The position numbers and the translations under genes are program-made. A DNA stretch of 64,000 bases from Apium graveolens (Eukaryota; Streptophyta; Magnoliopsida; Apiales; Apiaceae), in assembly GCF_009905375.1 (NCBI RefSeq), contig NC_133647.1, positions 138,131,263 through 138,195,262 on the forward strand. Reading direction: 5' to 3'. The stretch's first letter is position 1. Each line of letters starts with the position of its first letter. Below, one piece after another: positions 60,062-64,000 of the stretch. The notes under the pieces were generated by a model. It was not told the origin of the DNA. It ran no database searches and saw only the letters and a list, made by a program, of their open reading frames with translations.

Positions 60062-60070
60062 AGGGGGAGA
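60062..60070 (+). promoter_or_regulatory. Polypurine tract of element D
   Basis: AGGGGGAGA one base before the 3' LTR start TGTAAGG at 60072. Confidence 0.87.
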
Positions 60071-60071
60071 T

Positions 60072-61389
60072 TGTAAGGAATATGTCATAGCCTATTTGTA
60101 TATTCGAGGATTTAACTCAACTCAAATAAGAATGTAATAAGTAAATAGTGGATCTACCGTCAAAGAGATCTCACAAAGTAATATCTGTCAAAGGATTCAG
60201 AAACAAGTTTCATCTACAGACTTGAGGAGTTAATTCGCTGGAAGAAGTTCAAGAAATTGATCAAGCCTCAGTGATTCAAATCAAGATTGTGGATTTAATC
60301 AAGTGACAGAGATCTCGTCAGGGTATCAAAGAATTACAAGGATTTAATCTGAAGAAAATCAATTATAAAAGTCAAGACATGAAGAAACGTCACGGAAGTT
60401 AGTCACTCATGAACCAGACAGTACATCGAGGGTCAATATTGAAGTGGTGGAATTGATTCATAATTCTCAGTGATTTTCAGAAGAATGGTTGCTGCTCAGG
60501 ATTAGTATTAATTCTCTATTAATTAATTAAGTCATATAATTTAATTAAGAAAATAAATTATATCTGGAAAGATTAATTTATTTATTAATTGAATTAATTG
60601 ATTAATTAATTCATAATTAATATTAAGAAATTTCAGAAGTTTAATTGGATTAAAAACAGTCTTAAATCAGCAAGACAATTGAAAATGAACTAGCATGACA
60701 ATCTGGATTGTCATACCGATTGTCATGCCAAGTCATTTCAATAGTCATACCGAAAGTTCTACTGGGAAGGAGATTGTCTTGCTAGTTCAACTGATTGTCA
60801 TACCGAAAGTCATTGTAGTTCAATCAGATTGTCTTGCTAGTACAATCAATAGTCCTACCGATTGTCTTGCTGAGCTCAGGATTGCCTTGCCAGTTCAATG
60901 AGAGTCTGTTGATTGATTTAAAAAGAATAGAACCAGCATACATACATTTTAATCCACACAGAACACAAGTCAACAAACAGGAACTCAGCAGAAAAGAGAA
61001 GCAAAATATTTCATCCTTCATCTGCAAACTTCAAGATCATAATTTCTAGTTTGTAAAGTTAAATCCAATCAACTAGAAATCATTCTTTTGTTCTTGTGTA
61101 ACTATCTAGCGGATCAAAATCCCTAGAACTTAATCTCAAATTGCGTTTAGCATTTGAATCTTTTTATTACAAAAATAGAAAAAGTTCATGTCGAATTTAT
61201 TCTAGATTTGTGATAATTAATTTGAGATTAATTCCTTGTAATCGATACAGTTGTTGTAACACCTTTCAAGTTTAATAATATTCTTATTTAACTTGAATTT
61301 TATTTCATATTTTTATTCCGCATTTAATTCGATTATTCGATACCGTTTGTATTCAACCGCCCCTTCTACAAATACATTGGGACCTAACA
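60072..61389 (+). repeat. 3' LTR of element D (1318 bp)
   Basis: Pairs with 53979-55295. Differences include an 11-base deletion near 60480 and a 12-base insertion near 60600 (ATTGATTAATTA). Ends CTAACA, followed by the CTATC duplication. Confidence 0.92.
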
Positions 61390-61394
61390 CTATC
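61390..61394 (+). other. Right target duplication of element D
   Basis: CTATC, identical to 53974-53978. Confidence 0.88.
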
Positions 61395-61998
61395 TTGCAG
61401 GTGCTTTAACAGCTAACCCAGTCCTATACTTGGATGTTCTACATGAATTCTGGACAACAACAGTGGTGAGAACTGTTATAGTTGACAACTCTGTGTCCTT
61501 GGTGGTGACATGCTCAATTGGAGGCTAACAGATAGAGTTCAATGAGCAAGATATGAATGCAGCTTTGGGTCTTCCAAATGCAAATCTAGTGGAGGTGCCA
61601 ACCCAGGATGAACTAGATGAGTTCATGGACTTCATCAACTATGGTGGAAGAATCAACTTGGCAAGTTTGAACAGAACAAACCTAAGGAAGAAGTGATCCT
61701 TTATGTTTGATTCTGTAGTAAGGGCCTTCACATGCAGGAAGATAGGATTTGACAACATCTCAAGTGTGGTGCAGAAACTGGTGTTCTCAATAGCCCACAA
61801 CAGACACTTGAATGTTGGTCTATTGATCCTGGAAGAACTTGCAACCAGGCTGACCATGCCCCAATCTGCTAGAGGTAAGGATATTTTCTTTCCTAGATTT
61901 ACTATATCTACTTTAAATCATAAAGTATCAGACATACATTTGTTGAATGGTATAGACAATATTAAAATAGGCAATTGTAAGAAAGTGTCCAAAATTAC
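61395..61998 (+). pseudogene. Auxiliary ORF of element C, continuation
   Basis: Resumes in frame after D: AGALTANPVLYLDVLHEFWT, then VTCSIGG with TAA, then QIEFNEQDMNAALGLPNANL, FMDFINYGGRINLASLNRTN, TGA at about 61696, then 61703- open: FDSVVRAFTCRKIGFDNISS, LILEELATRLTMPQSARGK, IFFPRFTI. Similarity stops at GNCKKVSK, where the Athila-type LTR begins. A 'FW.T.. V.CSIGG..IEF...D.N.ALGLP' pattern resembles plant transposon-associated domains; I offer this only as a possibility. Confidence 0.78.
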
Positions 61999-63383
61999 TG
62001 TTAAGTGGCATTTATGTCCACTTAGAATGCTCTATAAAGGCATGAATTGACGTTTTGTACTCAAGTTATTTGTGTTTTTGATGTGTTTTATAGTGTATTT
62101 GTATTTTTGGCATTAATAAGAGAATTAGGAGATTTAGCATTATTTTGGTGCTAAATTGGTTTTAGGATGGCGTCAAGAAGACTGCTAATGAAAAGACCAA
62201 TTCAAATTAGCAAGAAAATAAAAAGCAGAAATTTTTTCCAGAGAGTCGGCGCGCCGCGCTGTAGTAGCGTGCGGCCGCACCAAGGTGCAGTTTTGCAGCG
62301 CGCCCGTGCTGATGAAGCCCGCAGCCACGCCGGGTCGGGATCACAAAATCCTAATTCTAAAACAATTTTGACCAGCTAGACTTCTACTCTGCATGGGCTG
62401 CTATATAAAAATAACTTATGATCTTTTTTATAACAAGACGTACCAGAGCGTAAGGAGAAGGCGTAAGAAGACCGTATAACACAATTCAACCAAGGCGAAG
62501 AGGATCTAGTTGATACTTGTGATTCTTTATTTTAAGTTGAAACTTTGGATGCTAGTTTTCTTGGTTGTGAACCTATACTCTTGTTTCGTACTTGGCTTTA
62601 TTATTTATTCAGTATAAAGACTACATTTATTATACCATGCTTTCATCGAAACCCATATTGATGATGAGTCCGATTATGGGCTAATCGTTATCGTGGGGTT
62701 CTAGCAGATTTACTTATCGGTTATGCTTATTCGTCTTGTGAGCATCGCGAACTTTTAAGGTAGCATATTAATTCCTATTGAAGCGAAAGTAAATTTAGGA
62801 GTTTAGAACTTGCCATGCTAGCATAGGTTCATGTATTTGATATGCATGATTCGTAGGTAATTTTAACCATCTTACTTGTCTTATGTAATCAAGATAGATA
62901 AATTGTGCATTAAACTGTTATGTTGTCAAATTCTATAGACATATAGGGTCTCAATATAATTGGTGTCTATTCAGCTTCTATCTCTTTTATGGATGTCTAG
63001 TAGTATGGTATTCATACAACGAAAGTTGGCGTTTATCAGTTTCGTGTTATCTGATTAGTGTCATCACCATTGCATGCTAAGGTTAAGAACAAAAAGGCTA
63101 TTGAATGAAGTAGTAATGAAATTAGAATCCCATGTTTGTGTTATATAAGAAATCAAGCTTTTAACTCTTTTAGTTTATTACATGTTAGTTAATAATCTTA
63201 GTTATGAATAATCTCAATTTGTTAATCATCTTAGCATTGAATAATAATAACACTATTGTTGCATAAGTACATTAATTGAAATTAACCTAAACCAGTCTCT
63301 GTGGGAACGAACTAGAATTGATTTTATATTACTTACGATCGCGTATACTTGCGTGAATATTAGCACGTGTTCTATCCCTAACA
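61999..63383 (+). repeat. 5' LTR of Athila-type element (1385 bp)
   Basis: Starts TGTTAAGTGG and ends CCCTAACA; outer bases TGTTA/TAACA are inverted. AAGTGG..CCACTT palindrome at 62003-62023. TATA-like CTATATAAAA near 62400. GC-rich block 62245-62340. Start chosen because the copia frame ends just before it. Confidence 0.75.
62245..62340. other. GC-rich block in Athila-type LTR
   Basis: Far above the surrounding GC content, with GGCGCGCC and GCGGCCGC in one stretch and many CpG. It lies upstream of the probable TATA box, so in U3. Confidence 0.75.
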
Positions 63384-63389
63384 AGTTTT

Positions 63390-63407
63390 TGGCGCCTCTG
63401 TTGGGGA
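63390..63407 (+). promoter_or_regulatory. Primer binding site (tRNA-Asp type)
   Basis: TGGCGCCTCTGTTGGGGA. The Athila site complementary to plant tRNA-Asp is TGGCGCCGTTGCCGGGGA, so this copy has several mismatches. Confidence 0.8.
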
Positions 63408-63523
63408 CTCGGTGTTAATTTTTAGTTTATGTGTTTGTCATCATTGGTCGTTAACATCCAATGACTTGGACATTGTTACTTACTTATTTCTTTGTCGTGT
63501 TTCAGGTACTCTAGCGAGTGTGT

Positions 63524-64000
63524 ATGCATACGCGTTCTCGGTCTCGTAAGAGAACACTGGATAAAGCTGAGGAAGAAGTTGTAGTAGCTGAGGAAGTTCT
63601 TGTTGAGGAGAAAGTTGAAGAAGAAGCTCTTATTGCAATGGGAGAACCAAAAGTGAATATGAAGGCTTTGATGGATTAATCTCAACCGAAGATTAATGAT
63701 ATTCAGACTAGCAATATAAGACCAGTCACCTCAGCGAACAATTTTGAGATCAAGTCGAGCACGATTTAGATGATACATAACTCAGTTCAGTTTGGGGGTT
63801 CTCCGACAGAAGACCCCAACATGCACATCAGAGATTTCATCAAGATCTGCGACACTTTCAAGTTCAACGGAGTTTCTGAAGATGCTATCAAGTTGAAGCT
63901 TTTCCCATTCTTTCTGCGGGATAAAGCTAAGTGTTGGTTACATTCTCTACCACCAGGGTCTATCACTAAATGGTAGGATCTTGCTCAAACGTTCTTAACT
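63524..64000 (+). pseudogene. gag of Athila-type element, start
   Basis: ATG at 63524: MHTRSRSRKR, a Glu-rich stretch, then TAA at 63677, TAG at 63767 and TAG at 63974, all in one frame with no frameshift. Between them NSVQFGGSPTEDPNMHIRDF, FPFFLRDKAKCWLHSLPPGS and ITKW match the Retrotrans_gag capsid of Athila. Runs off the window. Confidence 0.88.

Larger units (their letters stand above)
53979..61389 (+). mobile_element. Ty1/copia element D, gag only, complete with both LTRs
   Basis: 7.4 kb between exact 5-bp duplications CTATC. LTRs 53979-55295 and 60072-61389 differ at roughly 30-40 positions plus short indels. It has a primer site, a long gag, a stub of protease, then 2.2 kb without pol up to a polypurine tract. 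Integrase, RT and RNase H are absent, so it depends on other copia elements. The 3' region resembles that of element A. Confidence 0.92.
61999..64000 (+). mobile_element. Athila-type Ty3/gypsy element, 5' part
   Basis: LTR 61999-63383, a primer site of the tRNA-Asp type and the start of gag, cut by the window end. Inserted in the auxiliary ORF of element C; ATTAC (61994-61998) is the expected left duplication. Confidence 0.82.

Noticed and set aside
62048..62060. Alternative start of the Athila-type LTR at TGACGTTTTG
   Set aside because: The copia auxiliary frame is lost about 50 bases earlier, and TGTTA at 61999 pairs with the TAACA end at 63383.
1..64000. Host protein-coding gene, rRNA or tRNA gene
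   Set aside because: Every readable protein word belongs to a transposable element; no other conserved coding or RNA pattern was seen by eye.

Overview
This window is plant nuclear repeat DNA with no recognisable host gene. The evidence is the plant LTR-retrotransposon lineages present: Tekay-type and Athila-type Ty3/gypsy, and SIRE/Maximus-type Ty1/copia. Primer sites match plant initiator-Met and Asp tRNAs, and there is a CACTA transposon with a Ptta/En/Spm gene. Low GC and the copia/Tekay subfamilies suggest a eudicot with a large genome; an asterid such as an Apiaceae is my guess from family resemblance only.

Layout, left to right. 1-12522: Tekay-like element T1 (5' LTR cut by the window edge, scrambled dead interior, full 4.37-kb 3' LTR). 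12523-13084: end of a copia LTR. 13085-16735: 3' part of SIRE-like element B (auxiliary ORF, PPT, 3' LTR). 16736-17978: end of another gypsy-type LTR (G3). 17979 to about 46060: broken copia element A, split by a solo LTR (S1, 18049-22391, TSD CATAA), by a CACTA-like transposon (23315-26197), and by a Tekay-family block (26851-43429, TSD CAAGA). That last block is an outer LTR holding a second scrambled Tekay element, T2, and is fused by a deletion near 41490-41520. About 46060-61998: SIRE-like element C (LTR, gag, pol, auxiliary ORF), whose auxiliary ORF is split by copia element D (53979-61389, TSD CTATC) and ended by an Athila-type LTR and gag (61999-64000).

Reading the nest outward from the left gives five levels: T1 in a copia LTR, in B, in G3, in A. 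All eleven LTR units lie in the same orientation. Only the CACTA gene is on the minus strand.

No element looks autonomous. T1 and T2 keep LTRs, PBS and PPT but share the same rearranged, stop-filled interior, so the family probably moved using proteins from other elements. D keeps a nearly open gag but has lost nearly all of pol. C has a recognisable gag-pol with several stops and frameshifts, plus an auxiliary ORF that appears to have its own TATA box and leader. Boundaries given as 'about' rest on reading by eye; no alignment or database search was run.
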